Shown: positions 44,272 through 54,959 of the stretch, one piece after another
Layout: the number at the start of each line of letters is the position of its first letter
Position numbering within the stretch: position 1 is the stretch's first letter
DNA from: Microvelia longipes
Taxonomy: Eukaryota; Arthropoda; Insecta; Hemiptera; Veliidae
Reading direction: 5' to 3'
Assembly: GCA_018340805.1 (NCBI GenBank)
Contig: JACMZG010000008.1
Coordinates: forward strand, 76,284,416-76,348,415
DNA length: 64,000 nucleotides
Notes under the pieces: model-generated
The model's input: only the letters and a program-made list of their open reading frames with translations
What the model was told of the DNA's origin: nothing
The model's database searches: none
Made by a program: the position numbers and the translations under genes

Positions 44272-44369
44272 GCCGTTGAATAAAGAAGAGGGTGATAGAT
44301 GAGTCTTACAGATCAGATATCAAAGATAGATGAGAGTCTCATCTATCACCCTCTTCTTTATTCAACGGT

Positions 44370-44413
44370 TAGCACTGATGATGACCTCTTATTAGGTTGA
44401 AAGCGCTTTGCTA
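44370..44413 (+). ncRNA. Hammerhead-ribozyme-like motif (plus strand)
   Basis: TAGCA-CTGATGA-U-GACCT..AGGTT-GAAA-GCGCTT-TGCTA. Stem I: 44370-44374 pairs with 44409-44413 (5 bp). Stem II: GACCT with AGGTT. Core: CTGATGA and GAA. Stem III: the palindrome AGC-GCU with no loop, then exactly one unpaired base (U44408) before stem I. With so short a stem III, catalysis would need a dimer or a shifted fold. One extra U between the core and stem II departs from the textbook motif. Confidence 0.65.
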
Positions 44414-44602
44414 TAAAGAAATATATTTTTGTGGAGAGACTTCTTCCTCTTTTATTAAGATGAACTCCATTAACGCTCACCTTAGTTTTTTAAAGATATT
44501 AGATTTGTTTTATCTGTGTACCACCTAATATCATTTTGCGTAACACCTGTTGTATGCTCACCTCACTTTGACAACCCCTGATATAGGATAAATATACCAT
44601 TA

Positions 44603-44936
44603 TAGATAGAGATATTATTACTAGAGGGGCCCAATAGGTTAAATTTTGAAACATCGAACAAGTAACCTGACCACGTTCGCTTATAAATATAATCAAATAA
44701 CCAGAACAAAATTAGAATAACTTATATAATAAAACGCTAAAAATACAAATCAAAACACAAACAATGTGCAGGGAACGAAGAAAAATTTATTAATTATAAC
44801 CTTAAGTCATTCTTACAGGAGGTTTTAATGAGGTTACACATAGCCCCTGAGGGCCCCAAAAAGACGTTTCAGGCCTCTTAATGTATTTAGATAGGCTATG
44901 CCCCCTCTAGTATATATCTTTATGTCATTATGTACC
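44603..44936. mobile_element. CATAGAG MITE, copy 4
   Basis: Starts GATAGAGATATTATTACTAG, ends AGTATATATCTTTATGT. Flanks CATTATA and CATTATG form an imperfect TSD. Contains TAACCTGACCACGTTCGC, CAGGAGGTTTTAATGAGG and GGCTATGCCCCCTCTAG. Confidence 0.83.
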
Positions 44937-44980
44937 AAAATTGTAATCTTGCATCTTATTGTAAACTAATTTTGTAGTTA

Positions 44981-45379
44981 CAGTCTATCGTTTAGTTTAA
45001 AAATCTTGACAGGTCAGTTTAGACACCACTGATTTTTAAGAAAAAAATCCCTGCAAGAAGGGAGCGGGAAAAAACTATGTAAACAAAGCAGGTTATTTTG
45101 CCCATATTTTCTTGGCGATGTTTTTTTACATTTCTTTTGTGTCGTTTTATTTTAAAATATCATTTTTAAGATTAATTTGAAAATAGTTTTCAAAACGAAG
45201 TAATCAAAAGAAGAACCACAAACAAAGTGAACGATTGCCGGGAAGGTTTTTTCTCTACAGCGGTTATGGTGATAGGGATTTTTTCTCTTTTTAAGTGAGA
45301 GGTTGGCAGCGGCTTCTCTGATTCGTCAATCTCCAAAATACTTATGACCTTGGGGATTTTTAAACTAAACGATAGATTG
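44981..45379. mobile_element. TA-flanked MITE, copy 2
   Basis: Same termini as 21374-21787: CAGTCTATCGTTTAGTTTAA at the left, TTAAACTAAACGATAGATTG at the right, with TA on both sides. 399 bp; differs by small indels. Inserted 44 bases after a CATAGAG MITE. Confidence 0.88.
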
Positions 45380-45449
45380 TAGGAGCAGGGCTCAGAATAA
45401 ATATTTTTGAATGTGGTTGGTACATGCGAGATAGATAAAATAGGAAGGT

Positions 45450-45735
45450 ACATTGTGGTCGTGGTGAGAGCAGGTGGAGACCCCTCCCCCCTCTACTAGT
45501 GGTCCAGGGGGTACGAGAGGGGTAGACTCCCTACACCACGTGAGTTCATCTCGACCTCGTGAGTCTTCAGTCTTCTTCCCGCCGGTCTATAAAGCGGTTC
45601 GTACTTTGTGTTTCAATTATTTTTTCAATCACGCGTTATCGTTTCACAGTTTTATCTGTTATTGTTTTTTACCAACATATTTTCATTCTGTTTCGCCTGT
45701 CTCCTTGGTTTTTTCAATTTTTGTAAGTATTTAAC
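45450..45735 (+). promoter_or_regulatory. GC-rich island with TATA-like box and donor
   Basis: 45470-45600 is much richer in G/C than its surroundings. CTATAAAGCGGTTCG at about 45586 resembles a TATA box, and TTTTTGTAAGTATT at about 45717 a splice donor. It could be the 5' end of an unrecognised transcript or an LTR/solo promoter fragment. The 86-codon frame has no recognised features. Confidence 0.35.
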
Positions 45736-46329
45736 TTTTAGCTATTCGCATGTATAAAAGAAATCTGATACTCTTTTAATAAAAAATATAAATTTGTTGT
45801 TATTGTAGGTTAATTTAGCCTATAACAATTTTATAGTGATAATAACTTGATAAAACTTTTTACTCATATTTCAGTAAACAGTTATAATTGTTATTACTAC
45901 TGACACTACATTGAATAATACTATGAATAGTAATTAATAATAATTTTAAAGAGTAAAATAATATTTAACTTTATTACAAGTATTTATCAACTTAAAAACT
46001 TTATAAAGTGTTACCTTTATTTACCGTAGGTATATTGGAGACGTATTGTGCGATTTTTTCATATGTATATATATTTATAAAAATATTTGATAATCTTTTT
46101 GAAAAAAAAATCAATTTGTTGTTATTGTAGGTTTGTAGCATCTAAGGTATTTGATAATGATAATACCTTGATAACACATTTAGCATATTTTAGTAAACAT
46201 TTATAATTATTAATTATACTAATGGCACTATATTGAACAATACTATAAACAGTAATTAATAATAATTGTATAGTAAATAAATAATATTTAACTTTATTAC
46301 AAGTATTTATTAACTTAAAATTTTTATAA
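45736..46329. other. Locally duplicated AT-rich sequence
   Basis: 45770-46020 and 46095-46340 are diverged direct copies (shared AATTTGTTGTTATTGTAGGT, ACACTACATTGAATAATACT/GCACTATATTGAACAATACT and TTTATTACAAGTATTTATCAAC-like words). No gene found. Confidence 0.7.
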
Positions 46330-47400
46330 ATTTTACCTCATTTTCCCGTAGGTATTTTGGAAAAGTATTGTGTTTACAGTAACGATTTAAAACCGACATT
46401 TCACTGGAATTATTCGTTTGAGGCGTTTTAAAGACAGTGGATTTTATGAAATTTTTAGCCTGTATTTGTGTGTTTTGTTTTCTTCGTAGTTCCCTGCCTG
46501 TAACTATGCTTAGGAGTCGTAACTTATCGGAGCTAAAATTTATGAAACACGCATAAATATTCTCCTATGGTTATCCTCGACCAATAAATGTTTCATTTCA
46601 TTACCATCATTAGTTATCCTCAACCAATAAATGTTTCATTTCATTACCATCATTAGTTATAAATGTTTCATTTCATTACCATCATTAGTTATCCTCAACC
46701 AATAAATGTTTCATTTCATTACCATCATTAGTTATCCTCAACAATAATGTTTCATTTCATTAATTAGTTAAACAATGTTTCATTACCATCATTAGTTATC
46801 CTCAACCAATTTGTTTTCATTTCATTCCAACATTAGTTAAATGTTTCTTGAATGACGTGTTTAAGGTTAAACTCGGAAACCCGCCTAATTAAGCTTTTAA
46901 TTTGGGACTTCTAGATTCTAGGCTTCTAGATTTGTCTAATTTGAGACAAGAGTACTTCTGTATATATTTCAATTATTAAGTACTATTATGTATTATTTAA
47001 ATTTTTATATATTTTAATATATGAAAATAATATATTAACGGTTTCTGTCGGATTAGTTTTCTTAAGCACTATCGAGCGTAGTCAGTAGGTGGTTGGGTGA
47101 CCACTGGGATTATAACGCATCTTTCCTGTTTAATATTCATCACTTAATTGTATCTCTAACATATTTTATCAAGCTACTAAAACTATAATAAGACTATAAT
47201 ACTTATAACTATTATTTGGTTGTTGTATTATTCTTTAATAATGTTTTAAAAAAATTAGACTCGAAGTGAACACTAAATACACGTACAATAAATTATATAT
47301 TAAGACATTTTTCAAATTCTGAGGACGAGTCTGAGTTGGTGCGAGCTTAGCGAATTAGATTAGCGAAGTTCTGAGGTACCCCGTGCCTCATTTGTAATTG
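46330..47400 (-). repeat. DR1 dispersed repeat with an inserted array
   Basis: 3' end at 46345-46540 (AAAAGTATTGTGTTTACAGT), 5' end at 47285-47395 (GAAGTTCTGAGGTACCCCGT). A 43-bp array lies between them. Confidence 0.75.
46573..46850. repeat. 43-bp minisatellite inside DR1
   Basis: About 7 units of TAGTTATCCTCAACCAATAA, ATGTTTCATTTCATTACCAT, CAT. Confidence 0.93.
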
Positions 47401-47504
47401 TTACTTTAATAATCTTTAAGTACTTTTACTTTTATTAGCAAAGCTATAAATATAACTAAATTAGGATTAAATTATAACATTGTTGTGATCGATTCTCGAT
47501 CAAC

Positions 47505-47945
47505 GAATAACGTCTACCAGTATTCTATAGCAGAATAAAAAATGAAGAATAACTTCTATCAGTGTTCTTATAGCAGAATAAAAAATAAAGAATAACTTCT
47601 ACCAGTGTTTTGATAGCAGGATAGAAAATGACGAATAACTTCTACCAGTGTTTTTATAGCAGGATAGAAAATGACGAAACTAATAGCAGGAATAACTTCT
47701 ACCAGCGTTCTTATAGCAGGATTGAAAATGACGAATAACTTCTACCAGCGTTCTTATAGCAGGATTGAAAATGACGAATAACTTCTACCAGCGTTGTTAT
47801 AGCAGGATACAAAATGGTGAATAACTTCTACCAGCGTTCTTATAGCAGGATACAAATGACGAATAACTTCTACAGCGTTCTTATAGCAGGATAGAAAATA
47901 ATGAATAACTTCTACCAGTGTTCTTATAGCAGGATAAAAAATAAA
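47505..47945. repeat. 43-bp minisatellite
   Basis: About 10 units of AATAACTTCTACCAGTGTTC, TTATAGCAGGATAGAAAATG, ACG. The unit is unrelated to the array at 46573 despite equal length. Confidence 0.93.
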
Positions 47946-47949
47946 GGCA

Positions 47950-48700
47950 TGTTGCTTTAACCTGCTATAATGAATCAGCAAGAATGTTGAAAATACATAA
48001 AACTGGGAAAACTGTGCGATCGCCTTAAGATTTAGCGCGCATGTAAGTCGTCTTATGTATATAAGGCCAACATATGTGCTGCTTCATCTCATTATTAGCA
48101 TTACTTTCATATTTATCTAATGTTTTGTGTATGTTTTTTTTAAATAATAAAAACTCGAAAAATAATTAAGTTGACATTAGTACACAAGTATATCCCTTGA
48201 TAAGGGATATACTAGGAGATGGAATCTAGATCACCCCCGGTACGCTGTATGTACCTCGAGAGGCAATCATCTCTACGAACTATTATTTCACTTAAATATT
48301 ACCGTTTTTAATTAAATAACTTCTCAAATATTTTTTTAGTGTAACTTTATTATTATGCAAAGAAATCACTATTTAATTAAATATATTTTTTGTTTTAAAC
48401 TTCCTTGTAACCTAAGTAAACCTTCGCAATACAAGATGTGATGTTTTGTCGGGATCAGTTATAACGTCATCTCACTCGATCGATTAAACAAATACGATGC
48501 AAGAACCGGATCGTATTAAATGCGTATGGAATACGATCTTCTGTTAAATACGCTGTGTGTACGTAGTAATTGACATGAATTAAGTAGAGTGTGGAGGAAG
48601 CCCCTTTTTTACTGTTTCAGTTAAAGATTTTTCTCTAGTAAAATCTGCTGCTTTAGCTTTCCTTTGTCCATTACTCTTTTTGTTTATTATTTGTCCCGTT
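47950..48700. other. Unassigned sequence
   Basis: Nothing coding recognised. A hairpin-like TATATCCCTTGATAAGGGATATA lies near 48189-48211, and a less AT-rich stretch at 48420-48560. Confidence 0.4.
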
Positions 48701-49085
48701 AAAATTTGTCTATTTATACCCAAGGAATTTAGGAAAAATATTGTGTTTGCGCTAAAAGTACAAAACCGGAATTTCACCAGAATTATCAGTTTCAGATACT
48801 TTTAACACCTAAATGGTTCTTACTAGGTTCTCTGTCTGTATGTGTGTGTGTCTATTATCATCGTAGCATTTAGTGTGTTTATACAAAAGAGTTGAAACTT
48901 TGTACAAAAATTAATCTTCAGGTCTTGTTGAACCAGTTTTGTTATTCGAAAAATAAAATGTATGACATCTTTAACAAAATCAATAATTAATTTTGCTAAA
49001 TTAATGATTTAGCAATATTTCAAAAATTCATAAAATATGGAATAATGATTGGATAAATTTGACAAATCATAGACCAAATTATAGA
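48700..49085 (-). repeat. DR1 dispersed repeat, 3' half
   Basis: AAAATATTGTGTTTGCGCTA, CTGTCTGTATGTGTGTGTGT, AGAGTTGAAACTTTGTACAA. Abuts the LINE at about 49090. Confidence 0.78.
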
Positions 49086-49089
49086 CAAT

Positions 49090-51546
49090 ATCTTATCATC
49101 ATGCATGCTCAAAACATTCGAAAGAATACTTAAAAAATAGATTAGAATGGTGGTTGGAATCTAATGACAAACTAGCTTTTTTCAAAAGGGTTTTAGAAAA
49201 ATAAAATCAACGTTAGAAAGCCAAACACAATTAAACCAATGACATACATAGTGCATTTACTCAACAAAAATCAGTATTATCTCTTTTACTAGACATTACA
49301 GGAGCTTATGATAACGTAGATTTAACTGTACTTTACCACAAACTGTTACGATTAGATATACCACAACAAACAGCAAGTTTTGTAATTAAATTAATTACCG
49401 ACAGAATCCTTATTTTTCGAGTTAATGGACAACTATTGGACGTAGAACAACAAGACGAGGTGTCCCTCAAGGGGCCATCTTAAGCCCACTTTTATATACA
49501 TAATACATACTTCTGACCTGGAAGAAATTATCACCCTTCCCGTAAAAATACTTCAATTTGCTGACGATTATACTTATATACACCATAAACAAAAAAAATA
49601 AATGACATGATTACTGACCTAACTAACTCATTAGACAAATACAAGAATGGACAAGACTCACTGGGTTAGAACTGTCCCAAGACAAATCTGAATGTTGCAT
49701 CTTTACAAGACGCAACAATGTCCTTTTTAGATGATGAAATTAATTTTGGCAATATAAAGAATAAAAAGAAAAAGAACCGTTAGATTTTTAGGACTCTTTA
49801 TAGACCAAAAACTGACTTGGAAGACCATATACATACGATAATTTTAAAATGTGAAAATACCTTAACATGAAAATGGTCAGTAATAAAGCATGGGGATGTG
49901 ACCCAAAAAACACTAATAACATTTTATAGAGCAACAATAAGGGCATGCATAGACTTTGCCTCACCCATTTACGGCAATGCCAGACATTACTTACTTTTAA
50001 AACTAGACCGTTTGCAATACAGAGCTTTAAGAATAGCATGGGTTATCTCAAATCTACACCAATAACAATAATATACTGAATGCTCAGAACCTCCACTTGA
50101 CATACGAAGACAATATTTAAGTGACAAACACATTATAAAATTATACTCTCAACAATCCCCTTTATTGACAACTATTGAACAAATTGACCAATAAAATAAT
50201 AATAATCATCGATATTGGCGACATAAATCTCCCCAATACTTATAAATAGCTACCAATTCCTACAACCTTACCTCAACCAAAGTATATACCAAAATAAATT
50301 ACTTCCAATCCATCAAACTTCTTTTGAACACATCCACCAAACAATTTCTATAAACATACCAAAACTTTCTTATCCTTACAACAACGTAACTTTTCAAGAT
50401 CAACTATACAACCTACATCCACAAACCACTTACGTAATTTTCACTGACGGATCAAAACAACAAGATAAAACTGGTTACTCATATACGATTTACAACTGAA
50501 ATTGTCAAAGTTTTTCATGCCGCAGTACACTAAATATTCACATTAGAAAGCTTAGCAATCTTGCAAACACTCACATACATAAAATCATTACAAAATAATC
50601 AAAACAAATACACTATTGCTGCGACATCAGGTATCCTTAAAAACTATCCAACATAACACTATTTAACAAAATAGATCACATATGCATGCATATCCTGCAA
50701 GAAATAAGCGAATTAACAAGAATGAAGAAGGAAATTGATTTATATGGGTGAAAGCACATTCAGGAATTCAAGGAAACGAAGAAGCTGATCATCTTGCGAA
50801 AAATCCAGCAACACCATCAGAATATAAATTACCAGCAAGAGATATAATATCAATATCAAAAAAGAAAATGTTAGAAGACTTCAATATCAAACTCCACGAA
50901 GAACCTGAAAAGGTAAAACTTTCAAAGAAATCATCAAGAAAGTTTCCTGCCAAACCATGGTTCTGGAAATCAAGATTAACAGAGGAGATATCGTAAAAAT
51001 TAACCGATTAAGAAGTCAACATGGGAGATGCATACAATACCATTACAAGATAGGATTAAGCGACTCCCAGTATGCCACACCTGCCCACAATAGACGAGAC
51101 CGTAGAAATATTTCTACTAGACTGTCCCAAATACAAGACAGAACGATCAAAATTATATCAGAAAGTCAAAATTCAAGACATCCAAGACAAGACTGAAAAA
51201 TCAAGACTCTACTCTTCTCAAAATTAAAATATAATAAATACACTTCAATTCGTAATAAATAAACTATTCCCCTTAGCCTCAAAAAATCTAGAAAACGAAC
51301 CCTAACAACTAAACCCCAAACGAAAAAAAAATAATAAAAATAAAATAATATAAACCTTTACACCCAGGACCGCGTGTCCGATCAACCTAATGAGGTTTTC
51401 TTGGTTTTCCCTCAATTTTACAGCAAATGCCAGGTTGATTCATCAAAAGTCAGTCCACAGACTGCATAGGAAACCCTCTTTGACACTCCTGCAAAATCCC
51501 TTTACAATACAAACCTATTCAAAACACCATCAAAAATATCATTCTT

Positions 51547-51583
<37 letters not shown>

Positions 51584-51585
51584 AA
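49090..51585 (+). pseudogene. 5'-truncated LINE with RT and RNase H
   Basis: Broken frames read in order: MLKTFERILKNRLEWWLES (RT start); LLDITGAYDNVDLTVLYHKL (49279 on, first catalytic Asp); RGVPQGAILSPLLY (49456 on); ILQFADDYTYIHH (FADD catalytic box, about 49548); LSQDKSECCIFTRRNN; RFLGLFIDQKLTW; TDGSKQQDKTGYSYTIYN (RNase H start, about 50440); WVKAHSGIQGNEEADHLAK (50742 on). It ends near a 30-base A run (51549-51580). The order RT-RNase H-poly(A) places it with I/Jockey-superfamily LINEs. The endonuclease is missing and frameshifts are frequent, so it is inactive. Confidence 0.88.
51545..51585 (+). other. Poly(A) tail of the LINE
   Basis: Over 30 consecutive A at 51549-51580, shortly after the last LINE coding motifs. 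The A-rich sequence that continues to about 51700 may be a second tail. Confidence 0.7.
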
Positions 51586-51794
51586 AATACCCAAACCAAA
51601 AATGAATTATCCTTAACCCAAACAAACCCCCTCACACCCAAAAAAAATAACCAAATTTAATACCAAAATTAATAAATAAAATAAAAATAAAGAGGCACAA
51701 ATCACCCCAAAACCAATAAATAAAATATGGCTCCGGTTAACACAAAATAAATATTTATACTTTTGCCAATAAAGAACTTGTTTAAAAAAAAAAA

Positions 51795-51885
51795 AAAATT
51801 TGACATTTGACATTGAGGATGAGCGAAGCGAATCAAATATTGTGAGTAAAATTTCCTATAGGCTCCCCGTTCCCGATTTTATTAT
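51795..51885 (-). repeat. DR1 5' end fragment
   Basis: Plus strand shows GAGGATGAGCGAAGCGAATC and GGCTCCCCGTTCCCGA, the reverse of the DR1 5' end. Confidence 0.7.
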
Positions 51886-51889
51886 TAAA

Positions 51890-52625
51890 TATTTTTAACG
51901 GTTAAATTGCTATTATTTAAACAAAGAAGTATTTCCACTTTTAAATTTCTTTTTAATTTTTTAAGTTTGTTCCCTTGAACTATAAATTAAGAGCTTAACA
52001 AATACTTGCTAATGTTCTGTCGATGCAGATGTCTGTGCTTTTTTGTTAACATTATAATAGCTAAATTAACCGACAAAACTTTGAGCAATCAAAACAACTT
52101 GGATGTAACTTTTAATGTACTTTTTTATGTATTATTATAATTTGTTTTCTTATTAGAAACATATTTCGCAGTGTGGCCTTCTTACTCTGAAAATAAATTA
52201 GTTTGAAGTCTGTTAGTTCCGTGCTTAATATCTCGCGTGACAATCATTCCAATTGCCTCACCCCACTATTTCTATTTTTTCTTAAACAATATATTATAGT
52301 TTTAAATTTATGTTGGCGTCTAAAGCTAATTCATTTTCGGGATATTTAAACATTTTAACAGAAAACAATCTTTGAAGACTGAAAACAAGGTCTGTATAAT
52401 ATGTAAATTGTCTAATCTTGTAGATCTATTTGCACATTACTCTATAAAAACTTCATTCTTCTCTTTTGTTTGAATTTAATTTTGTTTGTTTTAAAGTTTA
52501 ACAACTGTAATCTCTTTTATGTTATTCTTAAGTTACTTAATTATATTTTAGTGAGTTATTTCAGTGAATAATTTAATTATTTTATTTTTTCGCTTGTGTT
52601 TCGTGTAGGATAAATGTAGGATACT
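51890..52625. other. Unassigned sequence
   Basis: AT-rich, no exon or terminal repeats recognised. Confidence 0.4.
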
Positions 52626-52694
52626 AAATGAGTAAATACATAAACAAAAACAGTTAATTACACAAAAGTCCTATATTTTGTAATATATAATAAT

Positions 52695-52733
52695 AACTAA
52701 GCTTTCGACTAAAAATTAGTCATCATCAGAGTT
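52695..52733 (-). ncRNA. Hammerhead-ribozyme-like motif (minus strand)
   Basis: Exact reverse-complement copy of the motif at 52926-52964, in the left arm. Confidence 0.6.
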
Positions 52734-52925
52734 TAACAAATATAAAATATAAAATAAAAATACAAATTTACAAACTACTTCATATTGCACTTTGGTATGG
52801 TGTGGTTAGCTATGTTTAAACATAGCATTAACATAACATTTAAACATAGCTAACCACACCATACCAAAGTGCAATATGAAGTAGTTTGTAAATTTGTATT
52901 TTTATTTTATATTTTATATTTGTTA

Positions 52926-52964
52926 AACTCTGATGATGACTAATTTTTAGTCGAAAGCTTAGTT
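52926..52964 (+). ncRNA. Hammerhead-ribozyme-like motif (plus strand)
   Basis: AACT-CTGATGA-U-GACTAA..TTAGTC-GAAA-GCTT-AGTT. Stem I 4 bp (52926-52929 with 52961-52964), stem II 6 bp, core CTGATGA/GAA, stem III AG-CU with no loop, one unpaired U (52960) at the predicted cleavage position. The helix sequences differ from those at 44370 but the pairing is kept. Confidence 0.62.
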
Positions 52965-53144
52965 GTTATTATATATTAAAAAAATATAGGACTTTTGTGT
53001 AATTAATCTGTTTTTATTTATATATTTTTTTATAAGTCCACAAAAAGAAACTTTTTATGAGTAAATACACATTCATCAAACCGCCTGTAAACAATGTAAA
53101 CGGTTTTAAACAAGTATTTTTATTTTTCCTTATTCATGCCGTAT

Positions 53145-53440
53145 ATTCGAAACGTATTGTGTTCTCAATAAAAAAAAATCCGAAACCGAAATCACCCTGA
53201 TTTGTGTGTTTTTAAAAACCTTGGAGTGGTTATTGTCACGTGGTCTATCTGTAAATGTGTGTTAGTTATCATCGCAGCTCCCAGTGAGTTTATCCTATAG
53301 TTAAATGCTAGTACACCAACTATTTTTACATGTTTAAAGAAAGGTTAACGTTTGTTTGAAAACATATTTTAAACTTAATATGTATTTGGTGATTTTTTGT
53401 GAATTTTCAAAGAAAAAATGGGCTTATGAGGTTGGGGTCA
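53145..53440 (-). repeat. DR1 dispersed repeat, 3' part
   Basis: Plus strand shows CGAAACGTATTGTGTTCTCA, GTAAATGTGTGTTAGTTATC and GCAGCTCCCAGTGAGTTTAT. Diverged. Confidence 0.65.
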
Positions 53441-53454
53441 TGGAGAAGAGTAGT

Positions 53455-53457
<3 letters not shown>

Positions 53458-53526
<69 letters not shown>

Positions 53527-53545
53527 TATGTATATATCTGTGTGT
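53458..53545. repeat. (AT)n microsatellite
   Basis: TATATA tract ending in TGTGTGTG. Confidence 0.93.
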
Positions 53546-53639
53546 GTGTGTTTGTATGTACGAGATTTTTGCTCCTAGGTGTTTCTATGGGATACGATAA
53601 CTTTCAAACGCTATTTTGGATCGAAAAAAACTACATACA

Positions 53640-53865
53640 AAAAATAACCGTGTTAATGTCCTGAAACCCCATTGTTTATGAAATATGTGTGACGTCATTA
53701 ACCCACTGTAATGAGTCTGCAAACATTTCAAAAAATCACAAATTTTTAAAGTGTTTGATCGGGCTGTAATTTTTTGCACGCTGAAATTCTTATTATTAAT
53801 ATTAGTTCCGGTTTTATTGATATGAATATATAACATAATGTAAACAAATCATATTTTTTACAAAT
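53640..53865. repeat. Dispersed repeat shared with 15495-15715
   Basis: Shares TTAATGTCCTGAAACCCC/TTAACGTCCTGAACCCT, AAATATGTGTGA-TCATTAA, TATTAGTTCCGGTTTTATTG and ATATAACATAATGTAAA with 15495-15715. No ORF. Confidence 0.7.
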
Positions 53866-54129
53866 GCATTTGAAAATTCGCTTACATCGTGGCAGTATGT
53901 CACTTATTTAAACTAGTAACTTGACAAACTAATATAGGACAATAACCTTGTTGTCGCGAAGCGGCCACGGCCATGAGGTTTTTTTAAGGCTGAAGACTTA
54001 GAGTTAATCTGTTTGAAAATTTCAATGTCTGGTTGAAAATCATGATTTTTAGGATATTTCAATATAGCTAATAGGATTGGCTTTTATTTTTGTTTAAATA
54101 TAAAAATTTTAACGCCGTTTTTTTAGTTT

Positions 54130-54910
54130 TCCTCATTTATAGCGTAGTTATCTAGGAAAAGTAATGTGTTTGCCCTAATACTGTAATAAGTACTTCAAAT
54201 GAATCATCCGTTTCAGGCATTTTAAGTCCTCCTTTGTGGTTTTTACTAAGTTATCTGCCTGTATGTGTGTGTGTTATTATCGTTGCTCTGTTTGTTTATG
54301 CTGTAGACTAGAAACCTAATTATTCAATTTTTAGGTGTTCTTATAAAATTTATAAAGAAGAACGAAAAAATGATCTGGTTGATCGAGAACCTGAGAAGCG
54401 AATCCGAAGTGGTTTTAGACCAAGAGCTCAGGGGTGTTTTGTTAATAAAAAGTGTAATGGCTGGAACCGGTCTCAATTTTTCGTAAATACCTTCCTGAAC
54501 AAGGATCTGCAATTCTGCCGACTCGTATCGGATGGGTGTCCCAGGCAGAACGCACTTTACAGGTCAAATTTACCATCCAAGTTAACTAACAGTGTAATGG
54601 CTGGAACCGGTCTCAATTTTTCGTAAGTATCTTCCTGAACAAGGATCTGCAATTCTGCCAACTCGTATCGGATGTGTGTCCCAGGCAGAACCTTTGACCC
54701 CTAAAGTGCGTTCTGCCTGGGACACCCATCCGATACGACTCGGCAGAATTGCAGATCCTTGTTCAGGAAGGTATTTTGGAAAAATTGAGACCGGTTCCAG
54801 CCATTACACTTTTTATTAACAAAACACCCCTGGGCTCTTGGTCTATTTAGTGTTGCGAAGCCAAAAAAGGTAGAAAAAGTTGTGAGGTACCCCGTACCCG
54901 TACTTTTTTT
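54130..54910 (-). repeat. DR1 dispersed repeat with nested fold-back element
   Basis: 3' end at 54150-54330 (GGAAAAGTAATGTGTTTGCC, CTGTATGTGTGTGTG), 5' end at 54860-54905 (GTTGTGAGGTACCCCGTACC). The 434-bp palindrome at 54413-54848 interrupts it at the 'gcgaatccgaagtgg' block. Confidence 0.75.
54413..54848. mobile_element. Fold-back element with three copies of one block
   Basis: Left arm from TAGACCAAGAGCTCAGGGGT (54415) to about 54560; right arm 54699-54846 is its reverse complement. Between them (54585-54690) lies an extra direct copy of most of the left arm (AGTGTAATGGCTGGAACCGG to TCCCAGGCAGAAC). No hammerhead core. Nested in a DR1 copy. Confidence 0.85.
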
Positions 54911-54959
54911 TGTTATTCTTTTAGTTACGTTTAGAAGCTTAGGTATTTTCTAAATTTAA

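Larger units (their letters stand above)
44173..44503. mobile_element. Fold-back element with paired hammerhead-like motifs, 12-bp TSD
   Basis: Direct repeats AAAGATATTAGA at 44173-44184 and 44492-44503 bound a 307-bp insert. It is almost one palindrome: arms about 44195-44318 and 44332-44455, followed by a 37-base non-palindromic tail ending in TTTTT. Both arms carry a full hammerhead-like core. Target duplications of this length suggest insertion by a nick-primed (retrotransposon-type) mechanism; this is inference. Confidence 0.85.
52628..53069. mobile_element. Fold-back element with paired hammerhead-like motifs, 13-bp TSD
   Basis: Direct repeats ATGAGTAAATACA at 52628-52640 and 53057-53069 bound a 416-bp insert. 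Arms 52642-52818 and 52840-53018 are a nearly perfect palindrome with a ~20-base centre. A 38-base asymmetric tail follows, ending CTTTTT. Both arms carry the same hammerhead-like motif. The architecture (palindrome, short tail, T-run end, 12-13-bp TSD) repeats that at 44173-44503 although the sequences are unrelated outside the motif. Confidence 0.88.
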
